A DNA stretch of 64,000 nucleotides, from NCBI GenBank assembly GCA_003223455.1, contig QHVE01000036.1, positions 1-64,000 on the forward strand. The letters are read 5' to 3'. Position numbers and translations under genes: made by a program. This document shows positions 35,089-43,650 of the stretch, piece after piece. The stretch comes from Gemmatimonadota bacterium. Its GTDB lineage: Bacteria > Gemmatimonadota > Gemmatimonadetes > Gemmatimonadales > Gemmatimonadaceae. The notes under the pieces are model-generated. The model ran no database searches and was not told the origin of the DNA. It saw only the letters and a list, made by a program, of their open reading frames with translations. The stretch's first letter is position 1; every line of letters starts with the position of its first letter.

Positions 35089-36282
35089 TCACTGCCGCGA
35101 CAGCGACAGCACGTCCGCCCACGACGCAATCCGCCCGGCCCGAAACGCCCGCACCGTCTGCTCGATCGACCCGAATACCTCCATCGACCGCCCCGCCGCG
35201 CTCTGTTGGGTGAACTTGACCGTGGTGTCGCTCGGATAGAACCGCCCGCCCTGGAACGAGCGCACGAACATGCTCGTCGAATCGACCGGCAGCGTCGCGA
35301 CGTTCTCGAAGAAACGCGTGGCCTCGTCGCCTTGCTCGAACAGATACTGCTCGACGTTCGAGACGTAGAACGTCGTCACCTTCGCGTTGTGCGCGCGCGC
35401 CCACTGTCCGACCGCGCGCAGCGCCTTCGGCCCCGCGAAGTCGCCGGTGAGGGGAACGATCAGGTTGCGCTCCTCCATGTCCTTCAGCGCGCGAAATGCC
35501 TTCTCGCTGCCGAGGTAGCTCCAGTTCACGCCGACGCTGTCGGTCTCGGTCATCATCGCCTGATACGTCGGCCCTCTGAATCCGCCGCCGTAGTAGCCAC
35601 GATAGGCGTAGGGTCCCGGATTCCGGCACTCGGAGCTGTAGCCGTACGTCAGATCCGGTCCCTGCGTGAAGAAGGCGCCGTACACGCACCCGAGCGACAC
35701 GTGCTCGCTGTCGCTGAGGGCGAATCGATGTACATCGGTGAGCCGCGTGACGATTGCGCGCAGGTTCGCGCGGTATCGCGCGCTGTCCGCCGGCTGCCTG
35801 GCCAGCGCCTCGAACAGCGCGCTCGCCGTCGCGGTGCTGTCCACGCCGGTGAGCGGCGCGCGCGCGAACAGCTTCGCCAGGAAGTCGGCGCGATCCTTCG
35901 ACAGCTCGAGCAGCGCCTTGTACATCAGATGCTCGACCGCGTTCTGGTGCCGGATGTCGACGATGAACGCGATGCTCGGCCGAAACGCAGCGACGAGCGT
36001 GAAGTTCTGATCCGGGGCGACGCCGATGTACACCCCGCCCGGCGGCACGCGCCGCACGAGCTTCGGGATCACCCACTGCAGCGCGGTCTCGTTGGAGACG
36101 AAGTTCTCGGAGCGGAAGGTGCCCCACGGCTCCGAGGACTCCGTCACCAGTCGCCAGAAGGTGCTGTCGGCGAGGCGCGCGGGCACGCCCTGCGCACTGG
36201 CGGTGGTCGCTCGCGACGCCGTGGCGAGGAGCGCGGCGACGAACAAGCCGCGTCGTACGCGGCATGCGGATCGAGTCGTCAT
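35089..36282 (-). CDS. Secreted protein of unknown function, paralogue A
   Basis: 397 aa from the ATG at 36282 with a signal peptide ending near ASAQGV; the frame is open further upstream but only through simple repeats and the gene in the other direction. The conserved core is WRLVTESSEPWGTFRSENF, split at the Pro, then GGVYIGVAPDQNFTLVAAF, IAFIVDIRHQNAVEHLMY and later LIVPLTGDFAGPKALRAVG and FYVSNVEQYLF. The GVxPDQN...VDIRxQN segment resembles a Rossmann methyltransferase SAM site, but the protein is exported, so this is only a fold guess. It shares about two thirds of its residues by eye with the product of 37917-39146. Confidence 0.8.
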   Translation of the reverse strand: MTTRSACRVRRGLFVAALLATASRATTASAQGVPARLADSTFWRLVTESSEPWGTFRSENFVSNETALQWVIPKLVRRVPPGGVYIGVAPDQNFTLVAAFRPSIAFIVDIRHQNAVEHLMYKALLELSKDRADFLAKLFARAPLTGVDSTATASALFEALARQPADSARYRANLRAIVTRLTDVHRFALSDSEHVSLGCVYGAFFTQGPDLTYGYSSECRNPGPYAYRGYYGGGFRGPTYQAMMTETDSVGVNWSYLGSEKAFRALKDMEERNLIVPLTGDFAGPKALRAVGQWARAHNAKVTTFYVSNVEQYLFEQGDEATRFFENVATLPVDSTSMFVRSFQGGRFYPSDTTVKFTQQSAAGRSMEVFGSIEQTVRAFRAGRIASWADVLSLSRQ

Positions 36283-36534
36283 GGTTGCAGTCTCACCAGA
36301 GGGCCGCGCCGCGTCCAGATGGCGGCCCACGCCGGCCGGCACGCGCCCGGGTTTGCCGCTCGTCCCGACACCATTGCCGCGCGTCCTGACCTTCCGCGAC
36401 GCGGGAATGCTCCGGCGACTCACCGAGTCTGTCAGCCCGCCACGCTCGTCGTCAGGCAGAGCGACTGGTGGCGCGTGCGCTCGCGACGAGCGTGCGTGCC
36501 GACCCACCGAGCCTGAGCAAGATCGGAGAATGCA

Positions 36535-37098
36535 ATGCATCGTTTGACTCATGTCCTGGCGGCCACCATGGTCGCCGTGCTCCAGGTTGGCTGTACCGAC
36601 GTCGGCGGCGTCAGCGAGCCGCGGTCGGTCGTCGCGGCGTCTGAGGCCTCGCTCGACGCGAGTGGCACCGTTCGTCCCATCCAGATCCTCGACGCGTGCG
36701 ATCCCGCGAGCTTCGACGCCGTGTTCGGCGTCGGCACGTGCGTGCGTTCCGGTGGCCGCAACATCTTCGACTTCGTCGGCGAAGTGACGGCGAAGGGCGA
36801 GGCGGGGGCGTGGCGGTTCGCGCCCGGCAACATCGAGGCGCGGGTCGGTCAGACACTCCTCGCGGTCAACAACGGCGGGGAAAAGCACACGTTCACGGAA
36901 GTGAAGCAGTTCGGCGGTGGGCTCAACGCGCTCCTCAACACGCTCTCGCACAACGAGACGGTCGCGCCGGAGTGCAACACGAGCACGATGATCGCCGCCG
37001 GCGCGTCGCAGACGGACAAGCTCGACGAGGCAGGTGTGTAGCTGTATCAATGCTGCATCCACCCCTGGATGCGGACGACGGTGACGGTTCGGAGCTGA
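36535..37098 (+). pseudogene. Cupredoxin-like lipoprotein interrupted by an in-frame amber codon
   Basis: Start ATG with GGAGA 5 nt upstream; lipobox LQVGC (Cys20). The frame reads through a plastocyanin-like fold: WRFAPGNIEARVGQTLLAV, then NNGGEKHTFTEV with the first copper His, to TAG at 37039-37041. The same frame then continues LYQCCIHPWMRTTVTVRS to TGA at 37096. CxHPWM holds the Cys, second His and Met ligands of a type 1 copper site. So a single nonsense codon, or a readthrough codon, sits just before the copper-binding loop. As written, the stop removes copper binding. The gene is between the two paralogous secreted proteins. Confidence 0.8.
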
Positions 37099-37242
37099 AG
37101 GGCGGTTCGTGGTTAGTGGTTTGGTGGTTGGTGGTAACGGCCTCGGGAGGCAAAGCTCTCCGAGGTCGCTACCACGAACCACGAACCACGAACCACGAAC
37201 CACGAACCACGAACCACGAACCACCAAACCACAAACCGCCCT
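37099..37242. repeat. Long intergenic hairpin element 1
   Basis: Starts one base after the cupredoxin TGA. Outer arms AGGGCGGTT (37099-37107) and AACCGCCCT (37234-37242) pair exactly. The left arm is GT-rich (GTTCGTG, GTTAGTG, GTTGGTG words); the right arm is seven perfect CCACGAA units (37172-37220) and variants. The centre begins CGGCCTCGGGAGGC (37139-37152), the same 14 bases as in element 2. Confidence 0.85.
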
Positions 37243-37299
37243 CCTGTGACCGGCACGGGTCTCGAGGGGTTGAGCTGAGAGTCCCCTCGTGCGCCGAGC

Positions 37300-37770
37300 A
37301 TGCCGATCACCACTTCACCGCGTGCGTTCCTCGGATCTGTGCTCGCGGCAGTCGCCGCGATCGCGGCGCTCTCGTGCGCGGCATCCTCGCCCGTCGTGCC
37401 GACGGACCTGCGCATCCCGCTCGGCACGTGGGGCGGCGACAGCGGCGGGATGATCGTCGAGGACACGTCGATGCATCTGCACATCGGCTGCACCTTCGGC
37501 GACGTCTCCGGTCGCATCCCCGTCGACGCGAGCGGTCGCTTCGACGTCGCCGGCAGCTACATGCTGCGCGCCTACCCGATCACGATCGGGCCGACCGTCC
37601 CCGCCCGATTCACCGGCACGATCGATGGCGACCGCGTCGTCGTCACGGCGACGGTCGACGACACGGTCGAGCACCGCACCGTCGTGCGCGGCCCCGTCTC
37701 GCTCAGGCTCGGCGCCGCGCCGCAGCTTGGGCCGTGTCCGATCTGTAGAGTGCGAGGTGTGAGGAGGTGA
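37300..37770 (+). CDS. Small secreted lipoprotein of unknown function
   Basis: 156 aa with a signal peptide and a lipobox-like AALSCAAS. The body is a beta-rich domain: PLGTWGGDSGGMIVEDTSMH, split at the Met, then CTFGDVSGRI, FDVAGSYM, PARFTGTIDGDRVVV. The tail has CPIC, two cysteines that could bind metal or form a disulfide. I have no family name for it. The stop codon is part of the first 8-bp unit of hairpin element 2. Confidence 0.7.
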   Translation: MPITTSPRAFLGSVLAAVAAIAALSCAASSPVVPTDLRIPLGTWGGDSGGMIVEDTSMHLHIGCTFGDVSGRIPVDASGRFDVAGSYMLRAYPITIGPTVPARFTGTIDGDRVVVTATVDDTVEHRTVVRGPVSLRLGAAPQLGPCPICRVRGVRR

Positions 37771-37912
37771 AGCAGTGAGTCAGTGAGCTGGTGACTCAGT
37801 GACTCAGTGGAGCGGCCTCGGGAGGCGATTGCTTCCCGAGGCCGTTTCTGAGTCACTGAGTCACTGAGTCACTGAGTCACCGAGTCACCGAGTCACCGAG
37901 TCACCGAGTCAC
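37767..37912. repeat. Long intergenic hairpin element 2
   Basis: Between two convergent genes, flush with both stops. Left: 8-bp units in register from 37767 (GTGAAGCA, GTGAGTCA, GTGAGCTG, GTGACTCA, GTGACTCA). Core: 14-bp stem with one mismatch, CGGCCTCGGGAGGC (37813-37826) with 37831-37844, then TTTCT. Right: eight 8-bp units from 37849, four TGAGTCAC followed by four CGAGTCAC. The arms are reverse complements of each other. Confidence 0.9.
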
Positions 37913-37916
37913 CGCC

Positions 37917-39146
37917 CTACTGCCTCGACACCCCAATCACCGCCGTCCACGATCCGAGCCGTCCCTCGCGCTGCGCACGAAGCGTCTCGGCGATGGAGCT
38001 CGTGAGCTGCAGCGAGCGGCCGTTCGGGCTCTGCGGGCGCAGCATGAGCAGTGTGTCGGCGCTGAGGAATCGGCCGCCGGCGAACGAGCGCACGAACGTG
38101 CTCGTGGAATCGATCGGCAGCGTCGCGACGTTCTCGTAGAAGCGTTGCGCCTCGTCGCCCTGCTGGAACAGGTACTGCTCGACGTTCGACACGTAGAACG
38201 TCGTCACTCTGGCGCCGCGCGCGCGCACCCAATCGCCGACGGCGCGCAGCGTGCGCGGGCCGGCGAAGTTACCTGTGAGCGGCACGATGAGGTTGCGCTC
38301 CTGCATCGACTTGAGCGTCCGGAAGCGCGACTCGCTGCCGAGGTAGCTCCAGTTCGTCCCCGCGCTGTCGGTCTCGACGATCATCCCCTGGTACGTCGGC
38401 ATACGGAAGCCGAACCGCCCCATGCCGCCCCCAGGTCCGGGACCCATCGCTCCACCGCCGTAGCCGTAGCCATAGGGCCCCGGGTTGCGACACTCGGAGG
38501 AGTAGTTGTACGTGAGGTCGGGACCCTGCGAGAAGAACGCGCCGTACACGCAGCCGAGCGACACGCGCTCGCTGTCGCTCAGCGCGAACTTGTGCACGTC
38601 CGTGAGCCGCGTGACGATCGCGCGCAGGTTGTCGCGGTAGCGTGCGCTGTCGGCGGGTTGCTTGGCCAGCGCCTCGAACAGCTGCTCCGCCGTCGACGTC
38701 GTGTCGACCCCCTGAAGGGGTGCGCGCGCGAACAGCCGGGCGAGAAACTCGGCGCGATCCTTCGACAGCTCGAACAGCGTCTTGTACATCAGATGCTCCA
38801 TCGCGTTCTGATGTCTGATGTCGACGATGAACGCGATGCTCGGCCGCACGGCCGCGACGTAGGTGAAGTTCTGGTCGGGCGCGACGCCGAGGTACACACC
38901 GCCCGGAGCGACACGGCGCGTCAGCTCGGGGATCACCCACTGGAGCGACGTCTCGTTGGAGACGAAGTTCTCGGAGCGGAAAGTGCCCCACGGCTCCGAG
39001 TACTCGTTCACCAGTCGCCAGAACGTCGTGTCGGCGAGGCGGCTCGGTACCCCCTGCCCCGCTCCCCGCGCGACCGGAAGCACGCACGCCACGGCGAGCG
39101 CGCAACGCACGAGTCTGCGACGGAGGCTGATCGAGAGGGGGCGCAC
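37917..39146 (-). CDS. Secreted protein of unknown function, paralogue B
   Basis: 409 aa from a GTG at 39146; signal peptide ends near GAGQGV. It is closely related along its whole length to the product of 35089-36282: the same WGTFRSENFVSNET, GVAPDQNFTYVA, VDIRHQNAMEHLMYK, LIVPLTGNFAGP and FYVSNVEQYLF blocks. The main difference is a Gly-rich insertion (GPGPGGGMGRFGF) in the middle. The two copies flank the cupredoxin and the small lipoprotein, so the cluster arose by duplication. Function unknown; an envelope role is likely from the signal peptide. Confidence 0.8.
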   Translation of the reverse strand: MRPLSISLRRRLVRCALAVACVLPVARGAGQGVPSRLADTTFWRLVNEYSEPWGTFRSENFVSNETSLQWVIPELTRRVAPGGVYLGVAPDQNFTYVAAVRPSIAFIVDIRHQNAMEHLMYKTLFELSKDRAEFLARLFARAPLQGVDTTSTAEQLFEALAKQPADSARYRDNLRAIVTRLTDVHKFALSDSERVSLGCVYGAFFSQGPDLTYNYSSECRNPGPYGYGYGGGAMGPGPGGGMGRFGFRMPTYQGMIVETDSAGTNWSYLGSESRFRTLKSMQERNLIVPLTGNFAGPRTLRAVGDWVRARGARVTTFYVSNVEQYLFQQGDEAQRFYENVATLPIDSTSTFVRSFAGGRFLSADTLLMLRPQSPNGRSLQLTSSIAETLRAQREGRLGSWTAVIGVSRQ

Positions 39147-39185
39147 GAAGTTAGGTACGACGCGGGCGGGGGAAGCGTTGGTGAC

Positions 39186-39310
39186 GTGGTGGCGTGGTGG
39201 TTTGTGGTTTGTGGTTTTTTGGTTTGTGGTTTGTGGTTTGTGGTTTGTGGTTCTCCACTAACCACTAACCACTAAACCACTAACCGCTAAACCACTAACC
39301 CCAAACTACC
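39186..39310. repeat. Long intergenic hairpin element 3
   Basis: Left arm of GTGGTTT units (39204-39253), right arm of AACCACT-type 7/8-bp units (39256-39300) that pair with it, joined by only a few bases without a GC core. The right end is about 10 bp from the stop codon of the minus-strand methyltransferase gene. Confidence 0.8.
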
Positions 39311-39319
39311 CAACCACCC

Positions 39320-40297
39320 TCACCGCCTCACCGCCACGATGTGCGCCGACGAGGTCCGGAAATCCTGCTCGGGGAGATCCTGGAACCGCGGCGCCGCCTT
39401 CTCGCGCGGGATGCCGTCCTTCTCCACCCGCTTCACCGAGACGACCTCGAAGTCGTTCTCCTCGCAGAGCGCGAGATACGTCGAGAGCGACACGCGGTTC
39501 TCGAAGAAGGGCCGGTGGCCGCGCACGAGCCGCCATGCGGCGTCCGAGTAGCGCCAGTGGTGGTTCCACTCCGGGTATCCCGGGAAGGCGAAGTTGATCT
39601 GATGCGACATCACGCCGCCCTTCTTCAGCCAGCGCGACATCGCCTGGAAGGCGCCGGCGAGCTCGCTCTTGGCCGGCTCGTGTCCGATGTCCTGTAGCGC
39701 CGCCTGGGTGATCACGAGGTCGACCGACTGGCGGTCGAGGGTGCGCGGACCCCAGGGCGCGGTGTAGCCGATCGGCATGTTGTCGTAGAGGACGCCCTGT
39801 CGCTCGACGAGCGCGGCGCGGATGGCGTCCAGCCGCGTCGGATCGAGACGGATGCGACGTGGCCCGTCGTCGGTGAAGAGCCGGTTCGGGAACCGGTACG
39901 ACTGCAGCTTCGGCTCCAGATTCGGAAATACGCGCTCGTCGGGGATCGGCGCGTGGTGCTCGAACAGGTCGACCAGCTCGTCGAGCACCTTGAGGTCGCG
40001 ATCCGGGTCCGCGTGCTCGACGACGTCGAGCCCGATGTACTGATCGGCGACACTCAGCAGCGCCGCGCAGCCCAATCCGAGCGAGTCACCAGGGCCGAGC
40101 TCCACCACGACCCGCGGCGCGAACGTGGGCACCGCGCGCATGATGATCGACAGATGCCGCATCCAGACGGAATAGCAGTACGCTCCCGTCGTATGGCCGA
40201 CGGCGCCCCTGTAGCCGGCGTGAAGAACGGGGAAATAGCTCTTCAGTCCGCCCAGCATCAGGCGAAGCGTCATGGTATCCATCTTCGTTGGAATCAT
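39320..40297 (-). CDS. SAM-dependent methyltransferase
   Basis: 325 aa. Class I methyltransferase motifs: VVVELGPGDSLGLGCAAL (motif I, about 63-80), YIGLDVVEH (motif II), VDLVITQAALQDI (motif IV) and WLKKGGVMSHQINF (motif V region). The family is one seen in polysaccharide and O-antigen loci, but no such genes are adjacent. The start could be 40297 or Met6 at 40282; neither has a clear ribosome binding site. It is divergent from the acyl-CoA dehydrogenase gene across 65 bp. Confidence 0.8.
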   Translation of the reverse strand: MIPTKMDTMTLRLMLGGLKSYFPVLHAGYRGAVGHTTGAYCYSVWMRHLSIIMRAVPTFAPRVVVELGPGDSLGLGCAALLSVADQYIGLDVVEHADPDRDLKVLDELVDLFEHHAPIPDERVFPNLEPKLQSYRFPNRLFTDDGPRRIRLDPTRLDAIRAALVERQGVLYDNMPIGYTAPWGPRTLDRQSVDLVITQAALQDIGHEPAKSELAGAFQAMSRWLKKGGVMSHQINFAFPGYPEWNHHWRYSDAAWRLVRGHRPFFENRVSLSTYLALCEENDFEVVSVKRVEKDGIPREKAAPRFQDLPEQDFRTSSAHIVAVRR

Positions 40298-40362
40298 CGG
40301 ATAGGAGGGTTACGGCTCCGTTCGCAATGCCCATGCCGGAACTGGCGCGTCCATGAGCGGCG

Positions 40363-42186
40363 ATGTTATCTCCACCTCCTCCTTTGCGGAAGCCTCCCGT
40401 GTCCACCGTCGCCACCGTGCCCGTGCCGGAACTTCCGCATCTCGCGAACCCGGACGTGAACCCGTCGTTCACGAAGGGCGTGTTTCTGGGCGAGATCCGC
40501 GAGGACCTGGTCTTTCCCTTCCCCGTCCTGGCCGACGAGGAGCGCGAGGCGCTCCGGATGATCGTCGATTCCTTCCGCGCCTTCGCCCGGGACCACGTCG
40601 ACTCGAAGCGGCTGGACCACGACGGCAGCTTCTCCGACGACGTCCGCACCGGCATGGCGGAGCTGGGACTGATGGGGCTGAACATCCCCGAGCAGTACGG
40701 CGGGTTCGGCGCCTCGTCGAAGGTGTTCAATCGCGTGTTCGGCGAGATCGGCGCGACCGACCCGGCGCTGTGCGTGTACTTCGGCGCCCATCAGTCGATC
40801 GGCTGCAAGGGAATCGCCCTGTTCGGATCGGAGGATCAGAAGCAGCGGTGGCTCCCGCGCTGCGCCAGCGGCGAGACGGTCGCCGCGTTCTGCCTCACCG
40901 AGCCCGGCTCCGGCTCGGACGCGCAGGCGATGACGACGACCGCCGTCCCCGATTCGGCGGGCACACACTACGTCCTCGACGGGACGAAGATCTGGATCTC
41001 GAATGCGGGCTACGCGGGCGTGTTCACCGTGTTCGCCAAGGTCCCGGTCGAGATCGACGGCGTGCGGAAGCAGCGCGTGACCGCCTTCATCGTCGACGCG
41101 CACGCCGCGGGCATCTCGCTCGGCCAGGCCGAGCAGAAGATGGGGATCAAGGCGAGCGACACGCGCACCGTGACCTTCGACGGCGTCCGCGTGCCGGCCG
41201 AGGATCGGCTCGGCGACGTCGGCCACGGGTTCAAGATCGCGCTGGAGATCCTCAACTCGGGACGCCTCGGGCTCGCGGCGGCGTCCTCGCGCGGCGCGCG
41301 CACGGTGATGGGCATCGCCCTCGCGCACGCGAAGCAGCGGGAGCAGTTCGGCCGCCCGATCGGCTCGTTCGAGATGATCCAGCACAAGGTTGCGCTGAAC
41401 GCCGCCGAGACGTACGCCGCCGATTCCGCCTGGATGCTCACCGCGGGCATGGTCGACCGCGGCGGCGTCGACTTCTCGCTCGAGACGGCGGCGTGCAAGA
41501 TCTTCGCGAGCGAGCTCGCCTACCGCGCGGCGAACGACGCGCTGCAGATCGCGGGAGGCATCGGTTACTCGAAGGAATACCCGTACGAGCAGGCCGTCCG
41601 CGACGCGCGCATCAACCTCATCTTCGAGGGGACGAACGAGATCCTGCGCGCGCTCATCGCGCTCTCGGCGCTGCAGCAGCCGGGTGAGCGGCTGCGCGAG
41701 CTGGGCAAGGCGTTCCGCGACCCGCTGCACTCGATCGGCGCGATCGGCTCGTACGTCGCCGGTCGCGCGAAGCGTCAGGTGACGAAGCCGCAGTTCACGC
41801 GCGTGCACGCGGCGCTCGCCCGGGAGGCGGCGATGGTCGCGGCCAACATCCACTCGCTCGGCCTCGCGATCGACGCGCTCCTGCGTCGCCACGGCAAGGC
41901 GATCATCGAACGCCAGTTCCACCAGCAGCGCCTCGCGAACATCGCGATCGAGGTGTACCACTCGGTGGCGGTGCTGTCGCGCACGACGTGGGAGCTGGAG
42001 CGCGCCGGCGTCGACGGCGCGGATGCGGAGCTCGACTGCGCGCGCGTGTTCGTCCCCGCCGCGATGCGCCGTGCGCGCCGCCAGATTCGCGCGCTGCGAA
42101 CGAACCAGGACGCGCGGAACAAGGCCATCGCCGAGCGGGCACTCGAGTCGGGGAGTCTGGCGCCGGAGTCGCCGACGGATCGGTAG
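40363..42186 (+). CDS. Acyl-CoA dehydrogenase, long two-domain (VLCAD/ACAD9-like)
   Basis: 607 aa. The first 400 residues are the ACAD core: MGLNIPEQYGGFG, FCLTEPGSGSDA (FAD/substrate region), KIWISNAGYA, QMIQHK-like region FEMIQHKVAL, IAGGIGYSKEYP and LIFEGTNEILR with the catalytic Glu. The extra C-terminal 180 aa are helical, as in VLCAD/ACAD9 proteins. It oxidises an acyl-CoA to the enoyl-CoA with electrons passed to ETF. The N terminus is uncertain: a GTG at 40399 (VSTVATVPV, with GGAAG upstream) is at least as likely as the ATG at 40363. Confidence 0.92.
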   Translation: MLSPPPPLRKPPVSTVATVPVPELPHLANPDVNPSFTKGVFLGEIREDLVFPFPVLADEEREALRMIVDSFRAFARDHVDSKRLDHDGSFSDDVRTGMAELGLMGLNIPEQYGGFGASSKVFNRVFGEIGATDPALCVYFGAHQSIGCKGIALFGSEDQKQRWLPRCASGETVAAFCLTEPGSGSDAQAMTTTAVPDSAGTHYVLDGTKIWISNAGYAGVFTVFAKVPVEIDGVRKQRVTAFIVDAHAAGISLGQAEQKMGIKASDTRTVTFDGVRVPAEDRLGDVGHGFKIALEILNSGRLGLAAASSRGARTVMGIALAHAKQREQFGRPIGSFEMIQHKVALNAAETYAADSAWMLTAGMVDRGGVDFSLETAACKIFASELAYRAANDALQIAGGIGYSKEYPYEQAVRDARINLIFEGTNEILRALIALSALQQPGERLRELGKAFRDPLHSIGAIGSYVAGRAKRQVTKPQFTRVHAALAREAAMVAANIHSLGLAIDALLRRHGKAIIERQFHQQRLANIAIEVYHSVAVLSRTTWELERAGVDGADAELDCARVFVPAAMRRARRQIRALRTNQDARNKAIAERALESGSLAPESPTDR

Positions 42187-42225
42187 ACTCGGCAGCCGCA
42201 CATTTGAAACGAGCAGGCGGCGCAT

Positions 42226-43083
42226 CTACAACGCCTCGGTGATCCAGTCCCGCGCCGAGCTCACGCGACCGACGTAGAAGTCGCCGAACTCGGCGTACTG
42301 CGCGCTCACTTCGTCGAACCGCATGTCGGTGACGATCTTCTTGAACGCGAGCGGATCGGCGGCGAACAGCGTCACGCCCCACTCCCACGCGTCGAGCCCG
42401 AGGGCGCCCGTGATCACCTGCACGACGCGGCCCGCGTAGCCGCGGCCGGTCATGCCGTGGGCCATCATCAGCCGGCTGCGCTCGTCCAGTGGCAGCGCAT
42501 ACCAGTTCTGTCCGGGGACGCGCCGCTTCGACATCGGATAGAAGCAGACGTACGGCATCTCGGGGGGGAGCGTCGGGAAGAGCCGGCGCTGCACGTGTGG
42601 GCTCGCCCGCTCGGCGTCGACGCGCGCGTCCATCGCGGCGCGATGCGTCGCGTCCCCCACCGCGCCGCCGCGTGCGGTCGCGTCGGCAGCGAGCTGCGCG
42701 CTCGCGTGATAGAGTCCCGCCTCGGTGACGCTGAGGAAGGTGTACACCGGCCGCAGGAAGTCGAGCAGCTCGACGCGGGCGAGCGAGCGCTGGACGTCGC
42801 CGATGCCGTCGAACGTCGGCCGGAAGTGGACGAGCATCACGTCGGCGCGCGATCCGACGAGCGGCACGACCGCGCTCCAGCCGCCCGTCGCTGGCGCCGA
42901 TGCGGCATCGAGCGCGCTCTCCGCCTCGACGCGGATCCGCGCGCGATCGTCCGGCGCGATGCGGCGAAGCGCGGCGCGGTCGAAGGCCAGGATCTGATGG
43001 AAGGCGTACCAGCCCTCGGTCGTCTCGGGCGGATGGGCGCGCGGGCGTTCGGCGGACGCGCTCGTAGCGAGGTCGTCGGTCAT
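42226..43083 (-). CDS. hemQ: Coproheme decarboxylase HemQ (ChdC)
   Basis: 285 aa, chlorite-dismutase superfamily. VCFYPMSKRR and GQNWYALPLDERSRLMMAHG hold the family hallmark; the His in MMAHGMTGRGY is the proximal haem ligand. DAWEWGVTLFAADPLAFKKIV and FDEVSAQYAEFGDFYVG close the domain. HemQ turns coproheme into haem b with peroxide, the last step of the coproporphyrin-dependent pathway, so the organism likely uses that route. It lacks the catalytic distal Arg context of true chlorite dismutases as far as I can see. No other haem genes are adjacent. Confidence 0.92.
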   Translation of the reverse strand: MTDDLATSASAERPRAHPPETTEGWYAFHQILAFDRAALRRIAPDDRARIRVEAESALDAASAPATGGWSAVVPLVGSRADVMLVHFRPTFDGIGDVQRSLARVELLDFLRPVYTFLSVTEAGLYHASAQLAADATARGGAVGDATHRAAMDARVDAERASPHVQRRLFPTLPPEMPYVCFYPMSKRRVPGQNWYALPLDERSRLMMAHGMTGRGYAGRVVQVITGALGLDAWEWGVTLFAADPLAFKKIVTDMRFDEVSAQYAEFGDFYVGRVSSARDWITEAL

Positions 43084-43122
43084 CGTCGGTCAAAGATGAC
43101 CGGTGTCGTGCAGGGGCGCGAC

Positions 43123-43488
43123 CTAGTGCTGGGTGCGCGTGAAGTCGTTCAGCTCCGCCGCGGTCGACGGACGCGGCGCGCGCTTGGCCGCCTGCAGGTA
43201 GCGCTGGATCTCCGCCGTCGAGCAGCGCTGCCAATCCTTCGGGATCGGGCTGAGACGCCGCTTTTCGCCGCCGTTCTCGAAGCACAGCCAGCCGCCATCG
43301 AGCCCCGCGGTCAGCGTCGGTCGACGGCCCTTGATGATACGGCGGTCGCGCGATGTGCGACGGTCCGCGTGCTCGACGGGGGACATGCGCACCCGTCGTT
43401 CGATCTCGCGCCGTTCGGTGAGTTGCGGCACGACATCCCAGGCCTGCCACTCCGCACCCTGCGAATCCTTGAAGACGCGGTAACCCAT
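43123..43488 (-). CDS. Small basic protein of unknown function
   Basis: 121 aa. The ATG at 43488 has AGGAGG with 9-nt spacing, so the longer frame upstream is rejected. It opens GYRVFKDSQGAEWQAWDVVP, then a highly charged stretch (RREIERRVRM, HADRRTSRDRR), then GLDGGWLCFENGGEKRRLSP IPKDW-like segments and a helical end. Hydrophilic and probably cytoplasmic. I recognise no named family; it looks like a conserved lineage-specific protein. Confidence 0.75.
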   Translation of the reverse strand: MGYRVFKDSQGAEWQAWDVVPQLTERREIERRVRMSPVEHADRRTSRDRRIIKGRRPTLTAGLDGGWLCFENGGEKRRLSPIPKDWQRCSTAEIQRYLQAAKRAPRPSTAAELNDFTRTQH

Positions 43489-43650
43489 GGTGATCCGCCT
43501 CCTGTTGAGGCCTTGCGGCGATCGACGGCCGCGCCCGCTAAGTAAGGGCCGTATGTGTCTCAGCGCACAGTCGATGCCATAATCAGAATATGTCGCGGTC
43601 ATGGCGAGCGGAAGCACATCGGCACACCGACTGCATTGTCGAAGCGCCTC

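Noticed and set aside
37172-37220. CRISPR-like array
   Set aside because: The 7-bp units are contiguous with no spacers and are matched by an inverted arm; no cas genes are near.
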